Source: a virus | Virus record (IMG/VR): IMGVR_UViG_3300035565_000021 | Location: 1 to 21,792 of that record | DNA length: 21,792 nucleotides | Direction: 5' to 3' (one strand) | Shown: positions 6,458 to 13,609 of the stretch, one piece after another | Position numbering within the stretch: the first letter of the stretch is position 1 | Layout of the letters: every line of letters begins with the position of its first letter | The notes under the pieces: generated by a model | The model's input: the letters and a program-made list of their open reading frames with translations, nothing else | Databases searched by the model: none | What the model was told of the DNA's origin: nothing | Translations under genes and position numbers: made by a program

Positions 6458-8558
6458 CTTGTGGCCCCTCCATAAAGTCTGCGGGATGCTTGTCCGCATA
6501 AAGTTGATTGAGTATTTCGAGAATCTGAGACCGTACTTCGGTATCAGTTTCCTTCGTCTCTTTGTAGAGCTGAACGAGCTTGACCTGAAGCGCTACCTGT
6601 TGAGTTTTCTGCTTTGCCTGCTCGGTCTGCGACTTCGCCATCATGAGTTGAACAGCGGGCGCAGGCGGCAAGGGCTTACTCGGTGGATCTCCCGGCTTCG
6701 GCTCGACAAGCCCGGCGGGAAGTATCTTCTTTGCCCGGCGAGCAAATTCATCCGCTTCGAGGAAGTCAAAGTTCTTAATAACCAGATCGGGCGCGATTCG
6801 CTCAAGCAAGCTGCCCATCGGAGTTTGAAGAAGCTGCATGAACTTCTCGCCTGCCTCTTGACGCAGCGTCGAAGTCGCGGGGCCCGTATCAATCACGACG
6901 CCGTATTTGCCAAACTTCAGGCTGTTGTAATGAGCGCTGCCGCCCTTCGTGTTCATCATGTTTTTAAGATGCTCAAGGTTCATGCCCTGGAACTTATTCG
7001 GTTCCTTCTGCATCCGCTCGAGCGCGGACTTGGCGTTCGTGTTCACCGGCACAAACTGCTCTGTTTCGTCAACGTTTCGTACGGTCACATCTCTGTCGGT
7101 GTCGTAAACGTTCGGGATCATGTCAACGATGATTCGACCGGTTCGCTCAACCGCATCGGCGTAGTGCTCAAAAATATCCATCGTGCCGATGTCGGCCGGC
7201 ATTTGAGCTTGACGAATGGCAATGCCTGACCTCTCGGGGCCTGCCTGACCCATAACGTCGCGGTTCGCCATACCGATAGAGTCGTGAATGTTCTGACGAG
7301 CATCATTAATTGCCTGGAACATTGCGGCCGGGGGCTGTACGGGAGGCTGTCTCTGCGGCATCATCCTGGGGAAGTTCGGGTCATGCTTGGCTTTGAGTAC
7401 GGGAATGTTCCGGGTATTCGACTGAAGATAATCAGACTCATAACCTTCGATCATCTTTGCCGATGCTACCCAAGGCGATTTAGGGGCTAACGCTATGTGC
7501 TCCGCTGCGGATGTGTACCAGTAGTTAAAGAGCTTCTGCGGGTCTTTCGCGTCTCTTACGAATCCCTTGATATATCGCTTTCCCTCGATGTTCGTCTCGC
7601 GTCCGGTCATGAGAACGAGCGGAATCATTGAGCCCGGCCAGTCCTTCTCGTCCAGCACATCGAACGCGGTCACCGTGTAGCACTTGACCTTGTAGCACTC
7701 TTCCTCATCCTCGCGAATGATTGAAGGTACAACCATCTTCGATACTTCCTGCCCCTGCTTCTTCAGGTCGTTGTAAGTCTTCTGCCATGAAGCAATAATC
7801 TCTTTTGCCTTGTCCTCGTCCATTACCTCGCCGTCGGACATCTGAACGCGCTTTTTCTTCTCCGATTCCCTGACGTAATAACGAGCGACAGTCACGGTGT
7901 CCTTGTCGTACCAATGCTCCGAGCCGATCCCTTGCCCCTTGTTAAAGAAATCATCGGGCTTCGTGAATCCCGGGTACTTCTCCTCAAACTCGTCTTTGTT
8001 CATCTTCGTGATGACAAAACCCCACATGGCCTCGTCGGGGTCGTCCGGTTCGGGGTCAAGGTAAACAACGAACGGGTTTTTTAAGAGTCTTAAATAAATC
8101 TCTTTCTCGAACGGGTTCTCAGGGGTCTTGCGCGTTAATACTTCCCATGCGCCATAACCTGACTTTACGCACTGATCAAAAGCAAAGTTCCCGATGACTT
8201 TAAACTTTGACTTGTGCTGAATCTTAGCGACGAGCCCGGCGATAATCTTCGCGGTAGGTTCATCTGCTTGTCCGTCCTCGGGGCGCACCTTGATCATGAC
8301 GCGGTTCTGTCTTTGCTCACCGACAATCTGATTCAGGAATTTATTAAGCAAGTTGATTTGAAGGCACGGGCGCTTATCAAGGCTCCTCTGCTGCTTCTCG
8401 CCTGAATCCCACATGTCTCCGTTGATAAATTTCAGATCCTCAATAGCTGCAGTGCGGTTATGATTGTCCGCGTCAATCGCCATCTTCAGGCGCTTCATGC
8501 ACTTCTCAAGGAACTCAGCTTCTTTTTCCTTTGACATCTTTTTTTCTTTAGCCGCCAT
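6429..8558 (-). CDS. Portal protein, P22 gp1-like
   Basis: At 709 aa this matches the size of P22 portal. Recognisable blocks are the N-terminal AAIEDLKFINGDMWD and the QINLLNKFLNQIVGEQRQNR segment. The NPFVVYLDPEPDDPDEAMWGF wing segment, the FNYWYTSAAEHIALAPKSPW segment and the IGMANRDVMGQ-x-GPERSGIAI region follow. The last 100 residues are Gln/Lys/Glu-rich and helical, like the coiled-coil barrel. The dodecameric portal is the DNA entry channel, docks terminase and nucleates head assembly with scaffold. It overlaps the terminase gene by 11 bases and has GGAAGGGGATGG at the start. Confidence 0.92.
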   Translation of the reverse strand: MAAKEKKMSKEKEAEFLEKCMKRLKMAIDADNHNRTAAIEDLKFINGDMWDSGEKQQRSLDKRPCLQINLLNKFLNQIVGEQRQNRVMIKVRPEDGQADEPTAKIIAGLVAKIQHKSKFKVIGNFAFDQCVKSGYGAWEVLTRKTPENPFEKEIYLRLLKNPFVVYLDPEPDDPDEAMWGFVITKMNKDEFEEKYPGFTKPDDFFNKGQGIGSEHWYDKDTVTVARYYVRESEKKKRVQMSDGEVMDEDKAKEIIASWQKTYNDLKKQGQEVSKMVVPSIIREDEEECYKVKCYTVTAFDVLDEKDWPGSMIPLVLMTGRETNIEGKRYIKGFVRDAKDPQKLFNYWYTSAAEHIALAPKSPWVASAKMIEGYESDYLQSNTRNIPVLKAKHDPNFPRMMPQRQPPVQPPAAMFQAINDARQNIHDSIGMANRDVMGQAGPERSGIAIRQAQMPADIGTMDIFEHYADAVERTGRIIVDMIPNVYDTDRDVTVRNVDETEQFVPVNTNAKSALERMQKEPNKFQGMNLEHLKNMMNTKGGSAHYNSLKFGKYGVVIDTGPATSTLRQEAGEKFMQLLQTPMGSLLERIAPDLVIKNFDFLEADEFARRAKKILPAGLVEPKPGDPPSKPLPPAPAVQLMMAKSQTEQAKQKTQQVALQVKLVQLYKETKETDTEVRSQILEILNQLYADKHPADFMEGPQGEMSQMQKS

Positions 8559-9900
8559 TCCATCCCCTTCCCAAGCTCATCGTTGCCATGAGCGTTGTTA
8601 CGGGTTCATCAGGTACTTTCGTCTCGAAGCCAACCGCGAACGTCCTGAAAGCGTCTGCGCCGTGGGATGTCCAGTCATGGTATGGCCTGTTTGAGAGAAT
8701 CTTTTTTTCCTCGTCATATTCCGAGTGGTAGCCTTCAAGAGCTGACAAACCACGGGCGCATTTCTTTTCATCGAAAAAGCACTCTGAAAACTTGTTTCTC
8801 GCCTGCTCGATGTGAGACAGAACTACATCCATATTTCGGGCGCGCTGTACGACACGAACAGTCCGGATTCCAAGTTCCTCAGCTGTTTCTCGTCTGCTTT
8901 TCCCCGTGCCGATCTCACGTGTGTCCGCATCGTGCGGCATGATGTGCTCTGCGAATACGTAAGGGAGAGACTTGAGATGCTTGGCGTAGTGCGCGAGACC
9001 TTCACCAGAGTTTTCATAGTAGTCAATGAACCTCAGTTCTTTCCCGACCTGCTGCATGAACCAGATAGTCATTGAGTCGTCAATGCCCAAGTCCCAGAAC
9101 GTATAGACCTCTTGGCCTGCCACATGAGGTACGCTTGTAATTCGTCCGTCTTTCCGCGCCTGCTGAATCTGCCGGGAGTAATACGAGCCCTGAATGTAGC
9201 CATCGGGAGAGCAATAGTATTCTTGCTGAATAAGCGCTTCGTCCATGCCCTCGCGTCTGTCGTGATCAATGTCGTCCTCGGTAATAACAGGAGTGCCATC
9301 CTCTCGCTTCGTATCTCGAACGGTTAGAAGCTCGGCGAACCAGTCGTCGTTATTCTTGGCCATCTCGTACATCTGCCAGCCGTGATTACGCCCTCTGAAC
9401 GTAAAAACAAATATGGCCCAGCCTCCGTTTTCTCGAAGGATAGGCCGTATGTAATCCCAGGCGCGAGGGTCTTGAAGAGAGAACTCCGAGAACACGCAGC
9501 CAAGCGGGTTTGTGCCCATGATCGAATCAAAGTCATCCGTGCCGACGATCTGGATAATGCTGCCGTTCGTCAGCGTGATTTTCATTTCTGTGTCATTTTT
9601 TTTTGCAAGCAATTCAGCAGGTATATGATCTAAAAACTTTAGCCCCGTTGCTGCATCAATGCCGTCCCAGATAACCTTTCGGCCGTGACGATAGGTTGGG
9701 AAGAAATAATAATAAATTGCTTTTGTCTTTACGGCTTCGGAGATGATTTTGTTCCATGCGCTTCGGTCTTTCCCTGCTCTCCGGTGATAGACAAATACTC
9801 CGCGCTTCTTGAGAGCAGGCACAGCGCCCATGATGCTGTACTGATACTCTCTTGGCGTGAAGAGATGAGGGATGCGTATTTTTTCAATCGTCGCCGTCAT
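8548..9900 (-). CDS. Terminase large subunit (packaging ATPase and nuclease)
   Basis: The 450-aa protein has an N-terminal ATPase with a Walker A-like HRRAGKDR at 39-46 and a Walker B ending GCVFSEF at 134-140. The C-terminal RNase H-like nuclease has FWDLGIDDS (D270), PHDAD (322-326) and DWTSHGADAFR (409-419), which supply the acidic metal ligands. The enzyme cuts concatemers and pumps DNA through the portal. It is complete and of usual length. It overlaps the small subunit gene as ATGA (9897-9900) and the portal gene in another frame. Terminase group cannot be assigned safely by eye, so headful versus cohesive-end packaging is left open. Confidence 0.92.
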   Translation of the reverse strand: MTATIEKIRIPHLFTPREYQYSIMGAVPALKKRGVFVYHRRAGKDRSAWNKIISEAVKTKAIYYYFFPTYRHGRKVIWDGIDAATGLKFLDHIPAELLAKKNDTEMKITLTNGSIIQIVGTDDFDSIMGTNPLGCVFSEFSLQDPRAWDYIRPILRENGGWAIFVFTFRGRNHGWQMYEMAKNNDDWFAELLTVRDTKREDGTPVITEDDIDHDRREGMDEALIQQEYYCSPDGYIQGSYYSRQIQQARKDGRITSVPHVAGQEVYTFWDLGIDDSMTIWFMQQVGKELRFIDYYENSGEGLAHYAKHLKSLPYVFAEHIMPHDADTREIGTGKSRRETAEELGIRTVRVVQRARNMDVVLSHIEQARNKFSECFFDEKKCARGLSALEGYHSEYDEEKKILSNRPYHDWTSHGADAFRTFAVGFETKVPDEPVTTLMATMSLGRGWNGG

Positions 9901-10337
9901 ATCTTCTTCACCATGCCGCTGTAATCAACCACCTGCACAACGTGAGCGACTTCCCCCTTGTGCTCCATCTCGACCTTCTCGATGTAACCGCCCTTGAGCT
10001 TGTACGCCATGTCGAGGGCTTTGCACTGAACTTGATAATCGGGGACATCAACGAAATCAACAGAGCCGGCGCCCGCATCTTTCCCGCACACAGCGGAAAC
10101 GGTTTTATTCGCGTCTAAAAGCTCAACGTGTTTCTTCGCAAGTCGAGTGTCGTTGAGGCCTGCTTTTTCAAGGGCTTTTTGTAATGCGGTCTGAATTTTA
10201 GTTTTTTTAAGATTCTGAGAAACGATTGCGGAGACTGATTTCGGGGAGTATCCTGATTCAAGTCCTGCTTGACGTTTTGTTTTTCCTGATGCTATTTTAT
10301 TTATGAGTTTTGTTTCTTTTGGCGTTAATCCTTTCAC
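9897..10337 (-). CDS. Terminase small subunit
   Basis: The start is GTG at 10337; an in-frame stop lies 15 bases upstream, so no longer version exists. The 146-aa product has an N-terminal helix-turn-helix (TKRQAGLESGYSPKSVSAIV) followed by helical LQKALEKAGL and a K-x-HVELLDANK region, typical of the terminase_2 type. It recognises the packaging site and loads the large subunit. The ribosome-binding site is weak (CAGG) and lies in the 3' arm of a 5-bp hairpin at 10340-10353, so its translation may be held low. It is ATGA-coupled to the large subunit. Confidence 0.8.
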   Translation of the reverse strand: MKGLTPKETKLINKIASGKTKRQAGLESGYSPKSVSAIVSQNLKKTKIQTALQKALEKAGLNDTRLAKKHVELLDANKTVSAVCGKDAGAGSVDFVDVPDYQVQCKALDMAYKLKGGYIEKVEMEHKGEVAHVVQVVDYSGMVKKI

Positions 10338-10381
10338 GCCTGAATTATTTCAGAATTGCTTGATTATGGGCAGAGTGAAAA

Positions 10382-10414
10382 GGGGGGAATATCGGGGAAT
10401 CTTAGGGAATCTCA
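10382..10414. repeat. Three short tandem GGGGAATnTC-type repeats beside the small terminase gene
   Basis: The plus strand reads GGGGAATATC (10384), GGGGAATCTTA (10394) and GGGAATCTCA (10405), three near-copies at 10-11 bp spacing, about one helical turn. They overlap the end of the 62-aa HTH gene and lie about 45 bp before the small terminase start. Phased repeats here could be a terminase recognition site or an operator for the HTH protein. Neither is shown. Confidence 0.45.
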
Positions 10415-10590
10415 AATTTCTTTTTTATAATTCGCTCGGTTTGATGCTTGCTTATGTGCGGAACACCGTTTATGCGGACGATCTTGATGCCGAGCTCGAT
10501 ACAACGACTTTCCGCTGTTTTCTTGTCGTCGCAGTCTACGGCTTCACATATCTTTTTCCACGTGGCAATTAGGAATTGTCCGTCGGTCAT
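10402..10590 (-). CDS. Small HTH DNA-binding protein, 62 aa
   Basis: ATG at 10590 is preceded by GAGGAGG, a strong site. A TTG four codons upstream lies inside that site and is not used here. The protein is basic and helical. A segment with CDDKKTAESRCIELGIKIVRINGVPHISKHQTERIIKKK looks like a winged-helix or MerR/excisionase-type helix-turn-helix with a short hairpin wing. It sits just upstream of the small terminase gene. A regulator of packaging or late genes, or a packaging accessory, are both plausible. The family is not certain. Confidence 0.6.
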   Translation of the reverse strand: MTDGQFLIATWKKICEAVDCDDKKTAESRCIELGIKIVRINGVPHISKHQTERIIKKKFEIP

Positions 10591-10607
10591 GTGCCTCCTC
10601 AAAGTTT

Positions 10608-10633
10608 CCCGCCCCTGTGGTCGCAGAGGCGGG
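10608..10633 (-). promoter_or_regulatory. Stable hairpin in leader of the HTH/terminase genes
   Basis: On the minus-strand RNA a 10-bp stem (one U-G wobble, otherwise G-C rich) with a 6-base loop forms between 10633 and 10608, ending 17 bases before the ATG at 10590. It lacks a U-tract. On the plus strand the wobble becomes a mismatch, so it is better suited to leftward RNA. A leader structure or transcript-end protector is likely. Confidence 0.5.
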
Positions 10634-10690
10634 GTGCTGAAAGTTAAAAAGTAAAGTCCATATTTTTTTAATCTACACTATAACGGTCTG

Positions 10691-10698
10691 CCTCCTTT
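10691..10698 (-). promoter_or_regulatory. Orphan ribosome-binding site
   Basis: The minus strand carries AAAGGAGG here, but the bases after it offer no usable start codon before a stop (a GTG is followed at once by TAG). It lies in the 134-base gap 10591-10724, which holds no gene I can support. It may be the remnant of a lost gene, or a binding site that sequesters ribosomes. Confidence 0.35.
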
Positions 10699-10707
10699 GT
10701 GACGTTT

Positions 10708-10724
10708 CCGATTCTTCGAATCGG
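10708..10724 (-). terminator. Perfect 7-bp hairpin directly after a stop codon
   Basis: CCGATTC and GAATCGG flank a 3-base loop, starting at the base next to the stop of the putative helicase-loader gene. The minus strand continues AAACG rather than a U-run, so it is at best a weak terminator. It probably marks the 3' end of the replication gene group. Confidence 0.45.
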
Positions 10725-11156
10725 CTAAACATCATGCGCTGCAGCTTGCTTGAAATCCGGTCTGTATCCCCAGTTGTAACGTGGATATTTTTCCGTAAGC
10801 CGTTTGTTGAGTTCGTTGATCTGCGAGCGCTTGTCCGGTAAATCGTTTCGCAGTATTCCGGTAAGTTGCCTTAACGCATCGCTCATCATGGCGTGCTCGC
10901 TCTCGTACTTGTGCTCGATTAGGGTGCGCTTTGGTTCAGGTGGCTGCTGAATAGAATCGAGATACGCAAACACGTTGTTGTTGAGTCCCCCGGTGTAGTC
11001 AGACATCTTCTCTAGTTTCCACTTCGGATACTTCAACAGCCTCTCCGTCCAAAGTTGCTGGTCCGATTCTGACAATCTTTTTCCTGTGAACGTTTCCAGC
11101 CACACCAAAAGACTCGCTACATACTCCAACGATTCGATTGACACGGTCTGCGGCAT
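10725..11156 (-). CDS. Putative helicase loader / replication accessory protein, 143 aa
   Basis: AAAGGAGAAG lies just before the ATG at 11156. The N-terminal half, with LETFTGKRLSESDQQLWTERLLKYPKWKLEKM and then NNNVFAYLDSIQ, follows the layout of the small helical domain of G39P-like helicase loaders (a short hydrophobic start, LsE-x-Q, then fP-x-ldsI). The C-terminal part is charged and ends RYNWGYRPDFKQAAAHDV. The gene overlaps the upstream replication gene by 158 bases in another frame, a long overlap. Its own strong ribosome-binding site and protein-like composition argue that both are real. The loader role is a layout-based suggestion. Confidence 0.6.
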   Translation of the reverse strand: MPQTVSIESLEYVASLLVWLETFTGKRLSESDQQLWTERLLKYPKWKLEKMSDYTGGLNNNVFAYLDSIQQPPEPKRTLIEHKYESEHAMMSDALRQLTGILRNDLPDKRSQINELNKRLTEKYPRYNWGYRPDFKQAAAHDV

Positions 11157-11862
11157 TTTCTTCTCCTTTCACTTCATCTTCCCATCGTTTTTGATTCAGC
11201 CATGTTATCGGCATAGGTATAAACTGCCCGTTGTCTTTTCTCCATTGCTCTGTTTGCTTTTGCTGTTCCAACGCAATGAGCATCTCTGAAAGCAATTCTG
11301 CGCTTGGTTTCAGGACATCCCATTTTTGCCTTGCCTTTTCCCTGCCCTGCTTTTTAGGGTATGCTTTCCAAAAGATTTTAAATCCCTCGTTCAAAGCCGT
11401 TTTTTGAACAATGGTTTTAGATTCTTTCTGGTTCTGGTTCTGGTTATGGTTCTGGTTCTGGTTCTGGTTATGTCCACGATTGTGGCAGGATTTTGGCAGG
11501 ATTGTGATTTCTTTCTTTATATTTTCCCGTATCTTAGATGCTTCACTAACATTTTGATGTTTAGCAATAGCCCTGCTACGTTCATGCAAGAGCCGGGGGT
11601 TCGTCCATGTTACGTCCCCCCCTACGTCTGACCTACGTACAAAGCATATGTCTAAAACGTGCTGTATATTTACCTTACGGGCACCGTGGCAAAACCGCTG
11701 CAATATACTCATATCGTCCGGTAATGAACCTCCGGGAAAATTCCAAGCATGGGCCAAAAGAGTAATATAAATTCCTCTCTGCTCCATTGTCATCATCATG
11801 ACTTTTGGGCTGCTAATCCAATCATCCGGATAGAATGGAAAATAAGCTAATTTTTGTGCCAT
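10999..11862 (-). CDS. Replication initiation protein, DUF1376-like N-terminus
   Basis: The 287-aa protein starts AYFPFYPDDWISSPKVMMMT, with LLAHAWNFPGGSLPDD soon after. This is the DUF1376-type N-terminal domain found in phage replication proteins. A His/Asn/Gln linker (about residues 128-143) separates it from a C-terminal domain with FWKAYPKKQGREKARQKW and FIPMPITWLNQKRWEDE, the usual end of DnaD/O-like phage replication proteins. It would bind the origin and recruit a helicase. The start uses GAGGGG and overlaps the preceding stop as TAATG. The last 53 codons overlap the loader-like gene and may be a less constrained tail. Confidence 0.75.
   Translation of the reverse strand: MAQKLAYFPFYPDDWISSPKVMMMTMEQRGIYITLLAHAWNFPGGSLPDDMSILQRFCHGARKVNIQHVLDICFVRRSDVGGDVTWTNPRLLHERSRAIAKHQNVSEASKIRENIKKEITILPKSCHNRGHNQNQNQNHNQNQNQKESKTIVQKTALNEGFKIFWKAYPKKQGREKARQKWDVLKPSAELLSEMLIALEQQKQTEQWRKDNGQFIPMPITWLNQKRWEDEVKGEENAADRVNRIVGVCSESFGVAGNVHRKKIVRIGPATLDGEAVEVSEVETREDV
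11431..11472. repeat. Hexanucleotide tandem repeat encoding an Asn/Gln/His linker
   Basis: Seven units of GTTCTG or GTTATG on the plus strand encode alternating Asn-Gln/His in the replication protein linker. Unit length is a multiple of three, so copy-number change keeps the frame and would only alter linker length. Confidence 0.8.
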
Positions 11863-12068
11863 TATCCCCTCAGCTCGTACTGATAAACGCCGCGTTTCAG
11901 GAAGGTGCAGGAGATGTCAAATCCGTTGCACCGGAGCTCATGGATCGCCGTGTTGACCGCGCATACATTGGCAAGTTTTATAATATCCATTGTGGTAAGT
12001 TTCGGGTGGTCCCGAAGTGCCTGCAGCACTCTTTTAAGCCTGTCGGATGAGTCTAGCTTGGCGTACAT
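11862..12068 (-). CDS. Winged-helix DNA-binding protein, HTH_39-like, 68 aa
   Basis: The sequence RLKRVLQALRDHPKLTTMDI, then AVNTAIHELRCNGFDI, and a closing GVYQYELRG follows the helix-turn-helix and wing pattern of the phage HTH_39 family: one short helix, a recognition helix with I-x-ELR-x-G, then a beta-hairpin ending Y-x-L. AAGGAGG precedes the ATG. It overlaps the zinc-microprotein gene upstream by 16 bases and the replication gene downstream by TAATG. It is likely a local regulator or replication accessory that binds DNA. The target is unknown. Confidence 0.72.
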   Translation of the reverse strand: MYAKLDSSDRLKRVLQALRDHPKLTTMDIIKLANVCAVNTAIHELRCNGFDISCTFLKRGVYQYELRG

Positions 12069-12232
12069 ATTTTATCCTCCTTCATCTCCCTGAGAAGCCC
12101 GGAAAGCCGATCAAGTGTCTCGTTCAGCTCCTTGCGCTTGGCTTGCCACCAAAGGTTATGGCACGCTCGGCAACAGAACTTTTTATTCCCCCTTGTCGGG
12201 AAAAACTCCTTACACTGCGGGCACTGAGTCAT
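12053..12232 (-). CDS. Zinc-finger microprotein, 59 aa
   Basis: From ATG at 12232 (AAGGGGG upstream) the frame encodes a protein with CPQC near the start and C-C-x2-C at residues 20-24, a compact four- or five-Cys zinc site. A WW pair and an amphipathic charged helix (KRKELNETLDRLSGLLREM) follow. This combination of finger plus coiled-coil helix is common in small phage proteins. It overlaps the HTH_39-like gene by 16 bases. No specific function is recognised. Nucleic-acid or protein binding is inferred. Confidence 0.62.
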   Translation of the reverse strand: MTQCPQCKEFFPTRGNKKFCCRACHNLWWQAKRKELNETLDRLSGLLREMKEDKICTPS

Positions 12233-12244
12233 TTAAATACCCCC

Positions 12245-12266
12245 TTAAAAAACCGTGACACGGTTT
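12245..12266 (-). terminator. Intrinsic terminator or attenuator after the nuclease gene
   Basis: AAACCGTG and CACGGTTT flank one central base (12250-12266), and the minus strand continues with TTT to make a run of six T. This gives a short stem plus U-tract, as in rho-independent terminators. The same 17-bp near-perfect palindrome could alternatively be an operator. Genes downstream would need read-through or their own promoter. Confidence 0.6.
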
Positions 12267-12276
12267 CTAGTGCGCT

Positions 12277-12660
12277 CTATGGTCTTACTCCATAGCCCAA
12301 GCCGCGTAGCCAAGCATAGGTCATGTCAAAGCCCTGGAAGCAACCAGTGTTCCATCCCAAAGCGTAAAGCTTGGCGATCCATTCCTTCTGATCGGCCGTC
12401 GCCTTCTCGCCGATCCGCTTGAGCTCGAATGCGGTCGGCTTCCCGTTGCCCGGCGCCGGGGTAAAAATGAAGTTGTCGAGAGCGCCTTTTTTAAGCCCCT
12501 GCCTTGCCAGAGAATTGAGATACCCCATGCGCGCGCCCTTATTGTTCAGGTGGTTTACCATGCGCTCGTTCGGGATGTGCAGCCATACCACGCCGATTGC
12601 ATCAAGCCAGCCTGCAACGGCCATTTGTTCGTCTTTTTCGTAAGGTGGTTTTGGGATCAT
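12277..12660 (-). CDS. VRR-NUC domain nuclease
   Basis: The 127-aa protein has an N-terminal acidic helix (E11), HIPNE around residue 28-32, LKKGALDNFIF with the catalytic Asp at D62, and AFELKR with E79-x-K81. Together these give the PD-(D/E)xK core of the VRR-NUC family. The size matches standalone phage VRR-NUC proteins, which act on branched or junction DNA in replication and recombination. TAGGAG precedes the ATG. It lies among replication genes. Substrate specificity cannot be read from the sequence. Confidence 0.8.
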   Translation of the reverse strand: MIPKPPYEKDEQMAVAGWLDAIGVVWLHIPNERMVNHLNNKGARMGYLNSLARQGLKKGALDNFIFTPAPGNGKPTAFELKRIGEKATADQKEWIAKLYALGWNTGCFQGFDMTYAWLRGLGYGVRP

Positions 12661-12667
12661 GCGGCTC

Positions 12668-12919
12668 CTAAAATAATCTATTTAAAAATTCTATTTCCGC
12701 ATCCGCTGCTTCTTTTATTTCTTTAATTTTTTGCAACCGTTGTTTCTTAAAAAGTTCTTCTATCTTTGTACGGTGAAGAGTAAAGTTCACGGCACTTCTG
12801 CTATTTTCTATTTCATAATATGACGATGTTGCAATCCCTAGAAATTTTGCAACGTGTTTGTAGTGTAAACTCAAACAAAGCCTGATTCTTTTTGCCTGAG
12901 ACTGGGTAAGCCTGGTCAC
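12668..12919 (-). CDS. XRE-type helix-turn-helix protein, 83 aa
   Basis: I chose GTG at 12919 because AGGAGG lies six bases upstream and the HTH domain then starts naturally (TRLTQSQAKRIRL). The segment KHVAKFLGIATSSYYEIENS is the recognition part. A Lys/Glu-rich helical tail follows, ending IEFLNRLF. An alternative is ATG at 13045, which overlaps the stop of the 46-aa membrane gene as ATGA and would add 42 residues with a C-x2-C-x2-C cluster. The frame is open throughout, so 12920-13041 may be coding. A regulatory role is likely. The target is unknown. Confidence 0.62.
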   Translation of the reverse strand: MTRLTQSQAKRIRLCLSLHYKHVAKFLGIATSSYYEIENSRSAVNFTLHRTKIEELFKKQRLQKIKEIKEAADAEIEFLNRLF

Positions 12920-13041
12920 GTCAAACCTCCTCATATTGGAACATTTACTTAATCTAAGGGACGGAGACTCATACATAAAATGCAGCAAATTCCTATTTAC
13001 ACAAACTTCACATTCACCGCAAGTCCAAGTGTTGCTCCATT

Positions 13042-13182
13042 TCATTTTTTCTCTAAAACAGCCGAAACTACAAAACACGCCACCGCCAGAGCGATAAGAC
13101 CCAAAGTTGTATGAAGCAGAAACATGCCCCAAATTACGAATATGCAGCCGATAACTCCAAATGACCGTGAAAGTATTATCAT
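13042..13182 (-). CDS. Tiny two-segment membrane protein, 46 aa
   Basis: A GGAGGAG site leads to ATG at 13182. The 46 residues are almost all hydrophobic, with two likely membrane segments (about 8-23 and 26-43) and a short basic tail AVLEKK. Its start overlaps the stop of the 112-aa gene as ATGA. Holins, antiholins and superinfection-exclusion proteins can be this small, but nothing specific identifies it as one. Confidence 0.62.
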   Translation of the reverse strand: MIILSRSFGVIGCIFVIWGMFLLHTTLGLIALAVACFVVSAVLEKK

Positions 13183-13517
13183 CTCTCCTCCATTGGTTGC
13201 TGACGCCTTACGATTTGAAATGTGTACGCGCTCACCTTTTTCGTGAAATATGCGTTGCCCTGATCGACACAGTTGGTAATCCCGTCTTGCGATAGGTTCG
13301 CGCCGGGGATCTTCTTTACCGCCATGTTGTAGCCGAAATCGGCGGCATAAAGTACGTCATGCGTTTTGTTTTTATTCCCTACAAAGTACCCGGCAAAGAA
13401 AATTATGAGCGTAAAAAGGAATATGAGGACTCCCCCGAGCTTAATCTTGATTACTACTTTCTCGAAGTTCTCCTCGATGTGCTTCCAAAGATTCATCTGC
13501 CAGCCGGGCTGACTCAT
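13179..13517 (-). CDS. Single-pass membrane protein, 112 aa
   Basis: An amphipathic N-terminus (WKHIEENFEKVVIKIK) precedes one membrane segment, LGGVLIFLFTLIIFFAGYFVG, at about residues 27-47. A 65-residue soluble domain with two aromatic-rich strands follows. The lysines before the segment favour an N-in topology, with the C-terminal domain outside the cytoplasm. The ATG overlaps the stop of the 31-aa gene as ATGA, and its own stop overlaps the 46-aa gene as ATGA. There is no lipobox or clear spanin pattern. Function is unknown; a lysis or exclusion role is possible. Confidence 0.65.
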   Translation of the reverse strand: MSQPGWQMNLWKHIEENFEKVVIKIKLGGVLIFLFTLIIFFAGYFVGNKNKTHDVLYAADFGYNMAVKKIPGANLSQDGITNCVDQGNAYFTKKVSAYTFQIVRRQQPMEER

Positions 13518-13609
13518 CGTACCGCCCAGACTATGCAGTGAACCGCAAGATACCCGGCCGCAAAAGCGATAAACACCCTGGCCGCCAAATCACCGAATGA
13601 TATTTTCAT
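13514..13609 (-). CDS. Single-pass membrane microprotein, 31 aa
   Basis: GGGGGGAG lies four bases before ATG at 13609. The product is essentially one membrane helix (RVFIAFAAGYLAVHCIVWAV) with a short N-terminal polar stretch. Its start and stop both overlap neighbours as ATGA. The tight coupling on both sides is the main argument that so short a frame is real. Confidence 0.58.
   Translation of the reverse strand: MKISFGDLAARVFIAFAAGYLAVHCIVWAVR

Noticed and set aside
6321-7229. 302-codon plus-strand open frame antisense to portal and scaffold leader
   Set aside because: It overlaps well-supported genes on the other strand, has no family resemblance and no ribosome-binding site context.
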